Below are positions 21,749 to 34,267 of a DNA stretch of 64,000 bases, in pieces. The position numbers and the translations under genes were made by a program. The notes beneath the pieces are model-generated. The model searched no databases. It was not told where the DNA came from and was given only the letters and a program-made list of their open reading frames with translations. Positions within the stretch are counted from its first letter, which is position 1. Each line of letters starts with the position of its first letter. Origin of the DNA: Stichopus chloronotus (lineage: Eukaryota; Echinodermata; Holothuroidea; Aspidochirotida; Stichopodidae); contig CM037841.1 of assembly GCA_021234535.1 (NCBI GenBank), forward strand, positions 11,304,825 through 11,368,824. Direction: 5' to 3'.

Positions 21749-21928
21749 CCCAAAACTCGTTGGTTTGGGAATTCGCTAGCAACGTACTAACCTCATATAA
21801 CCTATGCATTACCGTATTGACCATGGTCTAGCATCTGGCAATTTTGTGTGTGTATGCGTGTGTGTATCTGGTCATCGCCCTTCCGTAATGCATAGGTTAC
21901 ATGAGGTGAGGGAGTACGCTCTGTGAAT
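21749..21928 (+). repeat. MITE family M2, complete copy 2
   Basis: The hairpin CCCAAAAC (21749-21756), a 5-base loop and GGTTTGGG (21762-21769) lead into 'aattcgctagcaacgtacta' and 'acctcatataacctatgcat'. The right arm 'aatgcataggttacatgagg' plus 'tgagggagtacgctctgtga' is its inverted repeat, with a TG-rich microsatellite between the arms. Confidence 0.7.
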
Positions 21929-22810
21929 CTGATTTTTTATTGGTGATTCCCAGTTTTTTATTGGTGAATGCTGAGTACCAAAAACATCACAAAATGTACA
22001 TCATCAGCTCCAAACTTTACTCTCTCCGAGAAAGAAATAGATCAGCATAAGCAATGAATGATTATGACATCTGAAGGCTGCAGGAACTTCTTAAAAAAGA
22101 AATAAGTCTCACAAGACATCCTCATTTTCACGAATGTGAGCATTGACTCAGTACCAGTAGCTTAAATCTCAATTTCACATTGACATGGTTGAGGTTTCAC
22201 TTGGCAGTACTTTAATCTTGACAGAACTCATCAGAAACAATTTCAATCACTGTAGCAGACTACAATTTCAAAATTCCAGCAGGCTGACTTCTTCTTGGAG
22301 AGGCTTACTGAGTTGATATTGTTTATTTTGTGACATATTTGATGGGAGACCTTGCATGTCAATACTTTAACATAGCCTCATTAGTCATCTGAAGCTATCC
22401 TTACACTTTTACTGACTATGTGAGAAACTGCAGTTTTTTTATGAACAAGGGTTGCCAGTGTCTAGTACCTCTACAGTGAAAAGTGTCTGATCACAGATTT
22501 GCAGTATTAGGTTATTTTGACCATTACTTTCGATATCATTCTTGCTTCGGTTGTAAGTCACGTTTTCAGTATCTCTCAGTTTTGACAATTTACCAACATA
22601 TAGGTAACTATAGTCAACACAGATGACATGAATATCGTGAATTTTATCACCTGGCACTGGCAGATGGTTTGAATATTTACAAGCAATAAACTCAGCTGTG
22701 TCCATGAAAAGAGGTGCATTAGTTGTATATGGAGACAGGTAATTTTAACAGAGGTATCAGTATTGAGAGGACAATGGTGGTACAAGAAGGGTCCACAAAA
22801 CTAATTGTAT

Positions 22811-23093
22811 CCCCACAACTTTGTGGTGTGGGCACTCACTAGTGACTACACCCACCCCTTGCCTCACTAGTGGATACATTTGACCCATGCTCAAATCGTC
22901 CTTGAAACTAATTCTAATAGCACCGCACCCTGTAAGACCTAGCCCGCCCTCATTTGCCTTTCCCTTGAGTGAATTCCATCGCGTTTCCAGTCCCCTGCTG
23001 TTTTTTGCCTCTTGCAAAATCGAGGACGATTTGAGCATGGGTCAAATGTGGGCATTAGTGAGGCTAGGGTAAGTATAGGTCTGCGGTGTGAAT
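22811..23093 (+). repeat. MITE family M1, complete fold-back copy
   Basis: The hairpin CCCACAAC (22812-22819), a 5-base loop and GGTGTGGG (22825-22832) open the element. Long arms are inverted copies: 'catttgacccatgctcaaat' on the left and 'atttgagcatgggtcaaatg' on the right, each about 40 bp with few mismatches. The right end is 'gggtaagtataggtct' plus 'gtgtgaat'. It is the most complete M1 copy in the window. Open frames of 93 and 61 codons across it are repeat-derived. Confidence 0.75.
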
Positions 23094-24087
23094 GCAGGTC
23101 ACTCCTGCAAGAAGTTGTAAACTTAAGGATCCGTGGCTAATCTTAAACTACTGGTGACCCAGATTTTAGAATTAAACATTAGCACACCACTACTATCTGG
23201 TATCAACCAAAGAAATAAAAGACACCTATAATCAATGACCATACATAAACATTTCCAAAAAAACTGAATTTTATAATAATTTTAAGTTATTGAGTCTAGT
23301 CTATGCAATACACCACCAGAGTACTTCAAAGTGAGTTGTAATAGGATCCCAGGGTTGTTATCTTCAAAAGCTTAGCAGAGTGATTCTGCTTTTGACTTCT
23401 TGAGCTGCCCATACTTCCACCGGTAATGAGCAATCATTTCCTGACTTGAGCAAGCTACAGCACAGTAGTAGCAGGTGATGTTATCATTGTAACTTCTGTC
23501 ACTGAGAAGGCAATGTTCCCATTCAGTTAATGGACAAAGCAGGTTATTACTTACTAATTAGTCATTCTGAATAATGATTTCCCTTCAGCTCCGAAATCAG
23601 CAATGATATAACGACTGGAGACAAGCTGCTGGAACTTGTCACTGTGCAAGGCACAGACCACTGTAGCTGTTACCCACAAGTCTCTGATCTATGTAGGTTG
23701 TATAATGTAAGAGTTATCAATTATTCAAAAAAGTTGACACATTACATCACCTTTCATCCAAAACCCTAGCATTCCAGTAATCCTAGCATTCTAATAACAG
23801 TGCCATTCCCTCCCATCATACAGTGCTGTGGCGAACATGCTAAGATAGCAAGAAGCTGAATGAAGGGAACCTACGGATTGAGGGTATGACGGGTGCTAGA
23901 ACTTTCCTCAGGAATGCTTTGCAGGGGGTCAAACACTGTACGAGTGTGAGGGAGGGTGAAAGTATCTGTCTGCAAGGTGAATTTTTATTCGCTACTGTCA
24001 TTCAGCAAACAAACACTGTGGTATGCAAGTGTTACAATCTCTCTGAATCTTGTTTAATGAACAAGATAACATCAAACAATACAGAAA

Positions 24088-24245
24088 GTCCACAATTCAC
24101 TGGTGTGGGTACTCACAAATGAATATACTTACCCCTTATTTCACAAAAGCATTCATTTAGCCTTTCTCTTAATGCCCTCAAAATTTATTCTAGCACCATG
24201 CACTCTAAGGTCTAGCCTGCCCTTGTGTGCCTTTTGCTTCAATTG
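24088..24245 (+). repeat. MITE family M1, left half
   Basis: It reads 'ctggtgtgggtactcacaaa', 'atacttaccccttatttcac', 'attctagcaccatgcactct' and 'aaggtctagcctgccctt', matching the M1 left arm, then breaks off. Confidence 0.6.
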
Positions 24246-25674
24246 CACACAATACAGAAACTCCTTTTCTTCCTTTGCTTAATTCATTTGTACATCTTCC
24301 TGTGTTAAAACAGAACAATCATACATATTTCCAAATTATTATTACATTTCTGCCAAGGAAACAACTTTTTTGATACACATTGCTCACTACTCACCCTTTA
24401 AATTTGCAGAAATGAAGTAACTACATATTATCAACAAGCACCATTCCTGAACACCTGCCTCACCCCCTTCCCATTAACCTTCAGTTCATAGATTGAAACA
24501 CCCTGATCAGGTCTTCAGTACATATATTGATAACTCAACACAAGCTTTGATGTTTTCAGAGCTGCATGAATCTTTAGACGGCAATGAAGGATCGATTTGG
24601 CAAACCCTCTGATCTCCTTTTCTGATATTAAAAAAAAAAATAAATTCCAAGAAGGACTTGAAATAGTCCTTCAACATCACCCTGTTTCCCGTGGGATTCA
24701 TTCCCCAACCTGTCTAGATGAGTCTGATGAGAACTATGATGCAACATGGTGTTCATTTCAAGTACCAAGCTGTTCTCAGTCTTCCTGGTGATATTACAGA
24801 AAGCCATGAAATTAACATACACTGACGACATGTACTAAAGTAGTATGTGTACGATATACATCTACAGTAGATGAACGTAACAGTGCCACGTCACTGATTC
24901 CTCCCTAAGGATTGATAATTGACTCAGTAGATTTGTAAAGGAAATAAAACTAAAACTTTGATGTAGCTGTCATGAATCAAGCACCAGGCCAGCTGGTTTT
25001 GTGACCACAGACCCACAGCATCTTGTTCATGGGATTCATTAAATTCAATATAAAACGTTTGGCAGAAATAATTAGTTTACCTGATGACACAAGAAAACGA
25101 TTTACAATATCAAGCAATGGCCACCACGGCTCCCTCCCGTGGCAACAATGAGGTCATCGGAACAACTGAAATGACCCCATTCATAGAAAAGCTTAAAATG
25201 CAGCATCTTCGGTGTTATAGAGCTCAAGAAAGAGTACAAAAAATGTTAGCCACATATTGTCACAAGGAAGAAAGGATGACAAACTGAAAGGAACCTCTCT
25301 TTTGAACTCTTGAGGGAGGATGAGGATGAGTTTAGTTTTATGTCACTTGTTCAAACTAAGGCACTGTGTTGAATATTAACCTCTATCAGGACTAAACTAA
25401 TATTTTGCTGTGCTGTAGCCTGTCTCAATACATTGATGTTTGCACTAGACTGAAAAACTGCCAGTATGTGTGCAAGTCTATATTCACGATGCAACATTGG
25501 CAATGTAACTACAATAGTGAAACTGAACTGCATGAGAAGCACCTTTGCCAAGTTATCAAAGCTACACAAAAGGACATAATTGTCAGAAAAACAGTTTCTT
25601 TCCTTATCAATCCATGCAAGCATCATGGTGCCAAACAGGCATTGGGATTTTTTTTCTGCATTCAACTAATGAGG

Positions 25675-26130
25675 AAAGGATAGAAACGAGAGGAGGAGAA
25701 AGAGGGGAGATGAAGACATTAAGGGGAGAGGCAGGAGGAGGGATGAAATTGGGACAGAGATGAAAAGATGATGGGAGAAAGGTAATGGAGAAGAAGCCAA
25801 AAAATGATGAATACAGAAGATGAGAGAGATAAAACAAAGACAATGACAAAGGGGAGCAGAGAACACTATGATGCAAAAGAAGGGAAGAAGGGACAGTGGA
25901 ATGGGAGGCAGAGACGACAAGAAGAGGAGATAAAACAGGATAGAAAATGTGGGAGGAAAAAGATAAGAAGGGAGAAAGGGCAAGAGGAAGAAATGGAAGG
26001 ACCGTGGAGTGAACAAATATGAGACAGACATGAGGAAAGCACAGCAGATGGTGAAGGAAGCTACCAAAGTAGGCAAGAGCTGAGGAGAAGAAGAGACAGT
26101 TTCAAAGGAGAGGAGATGGAAGAACACTTT
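25675..26130 (+). repeat. Long purine-rich tract
   Basis: About 450 bp in which the plus strand is overwhelmingly A/G (repeated 'ggaggagaaagaggggagat'-type text). A 167-codon minus-strand frame (25666-26169) translates to Leu/Ser/Pro/Phe-rich low-complexity sequence. It is a consequence of the pyrimidine-rich complement, not a gene. Confidence 0.8.
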
Positions 26131-27479
26131 TATTAGAAATAGCAGTTTACAAGTTCTTAAATTCCTCACTTCTAACTGGTATGGGTAATCACAAGTGACT
26201 TAACTTTCCCCTTGCTTACACTTATGCATTGTTGAACTGCGCAATTTGCTAGTAAGTAATGTTCTAGCGACATATACCCTCTACTGTATGCTCTGCATTG
26301 TCACTGTAGTGCTGCTCACTGAGAGTGAGACAGATTCTATCCAAGGCAAATTTCACAAATATAACATAATTATTCAAGCTGGTTGGAGAATACCAACATA
26401 ATGAAGATCTGTCAATTCCTACAGCAAACATCTGTCGTATTATAGCCACACAAAACCAAAACGAATAAGTACAACACTGTAGCATGCAAACTGGTGCAGC
26501 ACATAGAAGTAACAGACCCATGATGCAAAATTCACTCATTCTAATGCTGTCACATCATCACTATACTGCAGATGACACCAGAATCTGTTTTTATTTAGGG
26601 TGACCAAACTCTGTTTATACACTAATCATTGTGCCCAATAAAAGAAGTCTCTGTTCCTTCATTTTCAATGCAATCTTACTCTAGAATGTGAACTAATTAC
26701 CATTAGTTGAATAAGCAAACAAATACATGAAAGCTTTAAAAACACAAACTAGGCACAAGTTATTACTCAAACTAAGCAGTCATCTAATTCTACTGCCCTA
26801 ATATCTACTGTACATGTGATATCAGAAGTATTTAATCCATTATGGGCACTATCACGAGCGTAATAGAATCAATACTAATTACACTTCATTTTATAGTTTT
26901 CAAAGCATTACAATCTCACTGGACAGCCACTGGTTTATAAATAAACAAAAACAAGTACATGTTTCAACTGCTGAAATTTTCAAAATCTTTCACTGCATAG
27001 CTATGCGCCCTCCATCTCATTCTCCCACTATCTCAACAAAGAGAAAACAATACTGATTTATACTTTATGCTTTACATTTTAACATGAAATTCCACAAACA
27101 AGTTAGCTTGATATACCCCACCTGAATATGTGACTTGTACGGCACAAAAGAAGACGAAGAAAGGCAAACAAATTCTTCCGACAAATTGATCTTAGGATTC
27201 AATTCATCAGCCTTTATTCCATGTTCCACGGATGATGACTGCGACAGTGTCAATCTCGCAAATCCAAACCAGAATTTCCTCGGCTCTCCCATATAAGCAA
27301 CTTTGTAGCATATTAAAAGCAGCAGCACGGGGACAGTGGGAGTGAGTGAATGAATGAATGTAGCATGCAGAAGCAGTCACAGTACTAGCCAACAGGAGAA
27401 CCAACGCATGACAAGGCTAATTCAATATGCCGCATTGAGTGTGTGAAGAGCCACTGAGATTCCTCCTCAACAGAGCTGA

Positions 27480-27620
27480 ATGTGCAGCGAGCAAATTCTG
27501 TGTCGGTGGAAGAACGCCGGCCGGCTGGCCGGCAGCCGAGCAGCTGACCACGAAAAACACCTCCTTGTTGATGCAAGGGTGTGACGTACAGGTGACGCAT
27601 CTGCGCAAAAACACTTGCAG
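27480..27620. promoter_or_regulatory. CpG-rich island-like spot with GC palindrome and CRE-like sites
   Basis: It has roughly a dozen CpGs within about 140 bp of an otherwise CpG-poor region. It contains the near-palindrome 'gccggccggctggccggc' (about 27517-27534) and 'tgacgtac' and 'tgacgcat' (27581-27600), which resemble CREB/ATF half-sites. It could be a promoter or enhancer of RhoBTB or of an unseen transcript. No convincing donor site follows on the minus strand, so the assignment is weak. The overlapping open frames (27439-27687 plus, 27385-27614 minus) resemble nothing known. Confidence 0.3.
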
Positions 27621-27994
27621 AGGTCTATACGGCAGTAGCTATCAGATCAACAGGCTGAGGGATATTGCACCCAGTTCCCTTCTCTGAAATTCGTTGAGCT
27701 CATAGCGAGCCGTCTCTCTTGCAGAAAATCACATTACCATTGGTCGTATATTACGTACATGGCTAGTTATAGATCACTGCACAAATCGGTCTTTTCTGAA
27801 ACTTAATCACAGAACATATGGAAGCTGCCATTTAAGAACAACAAGATTAAGCATCTTAGGGGAATTTAGGACTTTTTAAAGTAGTGTCAAACATCGACAG
27901 CAAAGGTGGAGAGCAAACCCACTTGGTGGAAATAGATTTAGGTTGGAGGTTCTGATGAGACATTATTTGATGACGTTGAGACCAATCTGCAAAT

Positions 27995-29752
27995 GACCAA
28001 ATTGTGAGGAAACTTTTAATTACCAGAAACTTGAAAGATGCAAACTACCAACCAACCAAATTTTATCAAACACGAAAAACATTGCACTATTATGAAGAAA
28101 ATACACATGAAGATGAACTAAAACATTTTGATGTATGTAATGATGAACTCATCAATAACACCTGCCCTCCTGGATTCAACTTTGGAACATTTCTATCAGA
28201 ATTTGAAAGTGTCATTGTGGATTCTATTTTGTATATTAATCTCCTATTTTGTGGAGATTTGAATATTCATATGGATGATCATCATAATAACAATGTTACT
28301 GTTAGGTTTAATGAATCGGTATCTCCTTATGTTTATCTCAAGTTATTCATGAATATGCTCATCCTCATGGTCATTGTTTGGATTTACTTATTAATTGGAG
28401 ACCATTTCAAATTTACTCTCAGTGTTCTACCAGGACTATCATTATGCCACTATCTGCAACATAGGCTTAAAAAGCCACCTCCTACCATTATTACTCAACA
28501 GTTCAGGGAGCTGGAAAGATGTTGATTTGAGTATTTTTCAAGGGGTGTTACATGTGCACTTTTTGAAGTCCAGCTTGAAAGTTGTGACGTGGACAAGTGC
28601 GTTTGACATTTTTGAGTCATCTGTCCGTAAAGTTAGGGATGATCATGCACACTTGCAATCAGGGACCATCAGACTAAGACAGTCTATGCCATGGTTTACT
28701 AATGAGATTCGTTCTGCTAGGAAAATACGTCGGCAGTTTGAACGGAGGTGGACGAAATCAGAACTTGAATTTGACACACTTAAATATTGTAAACATCATG
28801 GACTTGTTAAGCAACCAATTCATGATGCTAGAGCTGTATGTATACAGTACTTTTCCAAAACAGTTGATGGCCATCCTGGTGATCTAAAGAAGCTTTTTAA
28901 GATTGTCAACAACTTCCTTCATAAAAAGTAAGGAACCACTGCTTCCAAAATCTGGTTGTGACCTTCATCTTGCTCAACAGTTCTCTCAATTTTTTTGCAG
29001 AGAAAGTTAGCAACATTCTAAAATCATTTCATACCAATTCTAGTTCTCACTTCATGTTAACTAGCAGAAGTTTGTCTCAATTGTCTCATAATACATTTCA
29101 GTCAGCCACTGTTGATGAAGTCAGGAAAATAATTATGAAATCTTTTTCTAAATCATGTTAACTCCATCCCATACCAACATCAATAATGAAGGAATGTATT
29201 GATTCCTTTCTACCATTTACTATATTGATTGTGAATAGGTCTCTTTTTCAAATAGAATTCCCCAATAGTCTGAAAACTGCACATGTTTGTCCCCCATTAA
29301 AAAAGGCTGGCCTGGACAAGGATGTTTTGCAAAGCTAATAACCTGTGTCAAACTTGAAGTACCTTGGTAAGACCATTGAGGGTGTTGTTTCCCCACAGGA
29401 TTTTAAAGCATATGAACTTAGAAGGTGCAAGATCCTTTCCAGTCTGCCTAAAAGGCTCATCACAGGATTGAAACTGCATTGCTATAGTGTCAGTGATGAT
29501 ATTTTATGTGCGCTGGACAAGGGTCAAGTAACAGCTCTGCATGATCTGAGAGTGGCATTTGACAAAGTGGATCATGATGTTTTACTGTCACCTTTAAACT
29601 CTCATATTTTTATTGACAGAAATGCTCTGAAATGGTTTCTGTAGTACAGTATTTATGCAACAGACCACAATATGTTTGTATTGATGATGCTATTTCTGAT
29701 CTTGTTGTTTGGAATACTGTATTCTGTACCACAAGGCTCTGTCCTCGGTGTG
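27995..29752 (+). mobile_element. Broken non-LTR retrotransposon (endonuclease and reverse transcriptase remnants)
   Basis: Plus-strand frames shifted against each other carry, in the proper order, an endonuclease-like block 'FCGDLNIHMDD' (about 28246-28280), a connecting region with 'MPWFTNEIRSARKIRR' (28687 on), and 'LKKLFKIVNNFL' (about 28885-28920). Reverse transcriptase blocks follow: 'SNLKYLGKTIEGVV' (29345 on), 'HDLRVAFDKVDHDVLL' (about 29540-29590), 'QYLCNRPQYVC' and 'SVPQGSVLG' (29723-29749). The catalytic YADD box that should follow is missing because the element stops at a junction with a tandem array. There are several frameshifts and stops, so it is dead. By layout it belongs to the Jockey/CR1/L2-type group; a finer assignment is not possible by eye. 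Confidence 0.85.
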
Positions 29753-30190
29753 GTATGAGCTAAAATCCTTGATAACACTATATCTGGACAAGGATAACTG
29801 ATACCTCATACCTAGCATGTGGATTGTCCATATGGAGTTCATATTCCATGATCCCTATTAGTTTTGGTGAAAGTCAAAGGTCATTTACAGTTAACAGAGG
29901 TCAAAGAGTCAAAATTAGGAAAGCTATCTCAAAAAAAGAAATGATGAGAACTTTCATACTTCCCATGCCTATTGCTTTTATTCAGTCCTCATGTTCTATT
30001 GTTTTTGGTTGAGTTCAGAGGTTATTTGATACGTAAAATCTTGTAAACACTTTACACACCTTAGGGAGGGTAACTGTGAGGGATTTCATACTTTGCATGT
30101 GCATTGCCCATATTGAATAAATAATTTCTATCAATTTTTGCACATATCATCTTAAGAGAAGGTGAAAGGCCATTTTGGGTCAAAAGCTTG
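29753..30190 (-). repeat. Helentron/pearl-like tandem array, reversed copy
   Basis: Read on the minus strand, the segment matches the first units of the array at position 1: 'atgggcaatgcacatg', 'gaaatccctcacagttaccc' and 'aatgacctttgactttcacc' all have close counterparts. About three units are present. No terminal hairpin is seen. The left end coincides with the break in the retrotransposon. Confidence 0.7.
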
Positions 30191-30969
30191 TTACCATGAT
30201 GTTTCAAGACAAATAAACTGTAATTGATCATAAACTTGTCACGTGGGTAATTCATGTTTTTTATAATATAGCCATATGGCAAGGAATCACTTAGTCTTTT
30301 GACTTTCTGGTTAAATGCTTGCAATCTCATCTAGCTTAACAGGTCCATCATCAATCAACTGTGAATAAAGAAACTGCAAAACTACCCTTAATGCTTACAC
30401 TACCTCAATGCTGTATGTGTACAGTACAAACTGTGAATTGAAGCCATATGCAGGGCAGTTGCTGCCTCCCAATCAGCACTAAATGAATTACCTCCAGAAA
30501 AAAAAATTTCAGATAAAAATCACAACTTTGAAGTTACAAAACACAGCATCCCATTTACCATGAATTATGCCTGAAAAATCCTGACATGAATATGATTTAA
30601 AGCAGTGTGATCCTCGAACTACTAAATGCACTGAAATCATAACCCACATGTTAAGTTATGTATTACCTACTACAGGCCTATTTATAGCGCCAATGCACCG
30701 AATTTACATACTATGCTTTCCCTTAATGAGAAATTTATACAGCCTGCCTCATAAATTTAAAGCTCATGTTTGGTGGATTTAGAATTCTCTCATATATGTA
30801 CCTTTATTTTACAGGCCATACTCATATTCATTACTTTCAGAACAAAACCATGATAACCAGAGACATACATCTTTTCTTATTTTCTTTTTTTTGGGGGGAT
30901 GGGGGGTGGGAGAGAGAGTGAACATACATACTTTCATGCATCCACAACAATAACAATATTTTGGGGGGA

Positions 30970-31270
30970 GGGGGTGAGGGGTGCTTCCATGCAATAGATG
31001 AATCCTTTTTTGCGCATCAAGAAAAAAAAACATGGTAAGTCTTCTGTGATGGAATGGATGAATCCTTAACTACTTCATTACTGTATTTCCTAAAACAATT
31101 TTCGTGGGCTTCCATAATAGAATGAATCCCATACATCTCATTAATTCACCACATTAATGACTCTCTGGGCTTTAATGATGGATGGTATCAATCCTAGATA
31201 GGTCATTAATAATGATGTGGGCTTCCACGAAGGATGGGATGAATGAATCCCTGCCTCTCATCCATCCAGA
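30970..31270. repeat. Degenerate tandem repeat, about 60-75 bp unit
   Basis: The pieces 'gtgggcttcca', 'gatggatg' or 'gatgggatgaatgaatcc' and 'ctcatta' recur four times with many changes (near 30985, 31050, 31110, 31175 and 31220). Confidence 0.5.
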
Positions 31271-31984
31271 AAAATAACAAACAAATACATCCTCATATCA
31301 TCACTCCACAATAATGTCAGTGTCATCCCTCACTCACAAATATGGAGGTAAGTAGCTTTCCAATGAATGACTTAAGTGGAATGATGTAAAATTTTCAACA
31401 TCCACGTCAGCGATACTATGTTTGTTATGAACACGAAGCCAAGATACTGTACTACTGTGTATTATAGCTGTGAGGCACAGTATATTGTAGTTATTTTTTC
31501 CTCAAATTTTCATTCCACTTCATGTCCAGTAAACACAAAGTATATGACTATATAAATTATGTTAAATGTTTGAAGAATTCCACCCACACACTGATCAGAT
31601 GAAATTTAAGAAACCAACAATTTTTTCAGAATTTTCTGGAACAAAAACTGAAACAAAAAGTAAATAAGAGGTGATTGAACAAGTATCAAAGGGTATCTTC
31701 AGACATTTCTTATTTGTAATTTCTATTTCATGTATTATGTATGGTACAGGATTATTCTGTTGCTGTATGGTAATCATTTGAAAATGGATGGAGATCTGTA
31801 AAATATGTTGAAATGATTTTACACAGGGTTTCTAAAAGTCTTTTTTATTGGATAGTGGGGCATTATGGATTCATTTCTTGCTGTTCATCTCCCCCTTTTT
31901 TTAGCCAAAGCAGAAGCCTACTGTAAACTTGCGATTTGAAAACAAGTTTCTAAAATGTCAATGACAACACCAATGCCAGTGCCA

Positions 31985-32130
31985 GCAGGCGAGACAGAGG
32001 GGATGGGAGAAGAGGGGGATGGGAGAAGAGGGAGATCAGAAAAGAGGGACAAAGGAGAAAAGGGAGTGGAGAGAATACAGGAGGAGTGAATAGGAGAGGT
32101 AATGGAAGAGGAGAGGGATAAAGAGAGAAC
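31985..32130 (+). repeat. Purine-rich tract
   Basis: About 145 bp of nearly pure A/G on the plus strand, with repeated 'gatgggagaagaggg'. Minus-strand frames through it (Leu/Ser/Pro-rich) are low complexity. Confidence 0.75.
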
Positions 32131-34267
32131 CACAGGAGGGTACAAAAGGTGTTCTCTCCAAAGGCACATGTCAAAGATCCCTACTGACCAATAAGAGCCA
32201 AAGCACAGCATACAAAACAACATCAACTGATCCTAACCTTCACCATTCTCATTTTAAGTTTTGCCCCATCCTACTTTCAAGTAGTGCATGTGCACTTTAT
32301 AGTACTTCATGCCATTATCTGCCACAAAGAAGTTCGTCTTGGAAATGAATCAATTGTGTGACATGCTGCCTGGTGATTGGGTCATTCGATACATCCAGTA
32401 CTGTACTACGTTACTGAAGAAAGAACTAATTCTTTTCACAGTAGATTAAATCTCTAAAAACAACCTCTCAACTACGAATCTATGATGAGACCATGACGTA
32501 AATCCAAAGTGTCCTCAGGAATACACAAGCAAAACGTTTCCGTTAACTGTTCTTTTTTATTCCCTCCCAGCTTTGTGTTTACACATCACATGCAAAATTC
32601 ATGGGGTTTTGTGTATTCCACATGCACCTGAAGCCTTTGGCAGTATTTTTTTTTTTTTTTTTTCCTTCCTGCAAGTGATTTTGTATCACGTATCCCCAAG
32701 ATGCATATATACACTACTATATTAATAACTGCAGTAGGAAATCCACCACTGTGTTTACGGGTGTTGAATCGATGTGACAGTCCCATGTTTGCTATGTCTA
32801 CGAAATTAAATGCCAGACCCGATCTGTAATATGAAATTTGGGGCAAAAAGAATCTACAAGACATTATGTGCGACAGTATTATTTATCTAACCTTTGGACT
32901 CAATTCTACAAAACCTTGACTTAAGCAGAGAAGCTAGAAGACTAAACCAATTACAATGGAATGATATTTACCTTTCTAGCTTAATCAGAGTTGGGTAGCT
33001 TTAGTTTTCAATTAATAACGGTGGACACAACAGGATGTTCAAGCTAACTTGCATCCAGCAGAATTGTAGCAGCAACTTTATACTACACACACAAAAAGAA
33101 GCTCTGCCTTCTGCAAGATGTATTTTGGGTGTGCTTCTACAGCAGATTGTATTACAGAAATTATTGCTCCTAGTGAAAGCCGATAACTGGTTTTCCTCAC
33201 ATTCAAACTCCATTTTTCACCCTTTTCAGATATACACACAAAGAATGTACTGTATTGGTGCTTCTTCAATTGGACCACAGCCTGAAGTTCAAGTTTTCAA
33301 ATAAAGTCCTCTCGTGGTAGGATTATATGTTTCGGTCATTGATAAAACCATAAGACTTCCTACAATTTCCAGAAATTATCTCCCAAAAGTTTTGGGAGAG
33401 TCCATCAGAGTGGATTCATGCAACTAGGTAATTAATTCAGTTGATTACTGACTTTCAGACAGAAGTGGTCTGAATTTCAGAGAATGATGAAAAGTTCAAC
33501 TTTGACACTCGTATGACAAGTCACTACTGTGGCTGGTATTCACCAGTGATGTCAACGATACCAATAGAGTCAGTGAGACATAGAGGATCCACCAAAATGT
33601 ATTTGTATCTATGAGATATTGCATAAAGAGCGACAGAACTGACATTAATGTCGCAAAACTAAGAGGATGTTTTGGAGGCAAAGTCGTTTTGACCTGTTTG
33701 GAAGACAACCAAAGGCTTTGGAGGGGAAATAGCAGTCTTCAGTAAAAGCCTACATAAATTTGATAAAGCCAGTACAGGGTATGTGTCAATGATATGAATT
33801 TGTTCTATACTGGGAGCTGAATTATATTGTACCACAGAGCTGACATTTATAACAATTTAAAAATGTTTTTGAAACACAACTGCTGTATTACATCCTGACC
33901 AACAAAAGATACTGCATAGTAATTCTGATGTTTTTATTGACCTTCTGACACTGAATTTGATGTTGACCATTACGTTCCATCAAAAGACATGTACATGCCA
34001 GAAAATAGGAAAATAGGAAAATTTAACATCTTATGTATGAAAACTATCTACACTCGCTATCTCAAGATACGGTGTTCAGATTATTTTCAAATTTAACGGG
34101 CTCCGGCCAGTTGACATGACACTTCACCAAAAATAAGAGTATTCATCTACTTTCTATGGTAAATCATTACCATATGCAAAATATGAAAGGAATTTAAAAC
34201 CTCCTATCTTGTGACATCACAATTACAATGCTTTTAGCATTCAGGGTCCAACCTCTGATGACCTTAA

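Larger units (their letters stand above)
21349..27479. other. Upstream non-coding stretch with MITEs and a purine tract
   Basis: No host coding exon was recognised. Named contents are M2 (21.75 kb), M1 (22.8 and 24.1 kb), an M1 fragment at about 26165-26232 ('ggtatgggtaatcacaagtg' and 'cccctt') and the purine-rich tract at 25.7-26.1 kb. Other intervals (23.1-24.1, 24.3-25.6, 26.3-27.4 kb) hold only short unsupported frames. If a leader exon lies upstream, this is part of the first intron. Confidence 0.5.
30191..34099. other. Non-coding stretch, low-complexity rich
   Basis: Contains a degenerate tandem repeat (30.97-31.27 kb), a GA tract (31.98-32.13 kb) and a T-run (about 32647-32667). An M1-like end may be present near 33530-33560 and 33770-33800. 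No gene recognised. Confidence 0.5.

Noticed and set aside
25666..26169. 167-codon minus-strand frame, the longest but one in the window
   Set aside because: Leu/Ser/Pro/Phe low-complexity text produced by a polypyrimidine strand. No domain or codon signal.
31918..32226. 102-codon minus-strand frame
   Set aside because: Same reason: it is the complement of a GA-rich tract.
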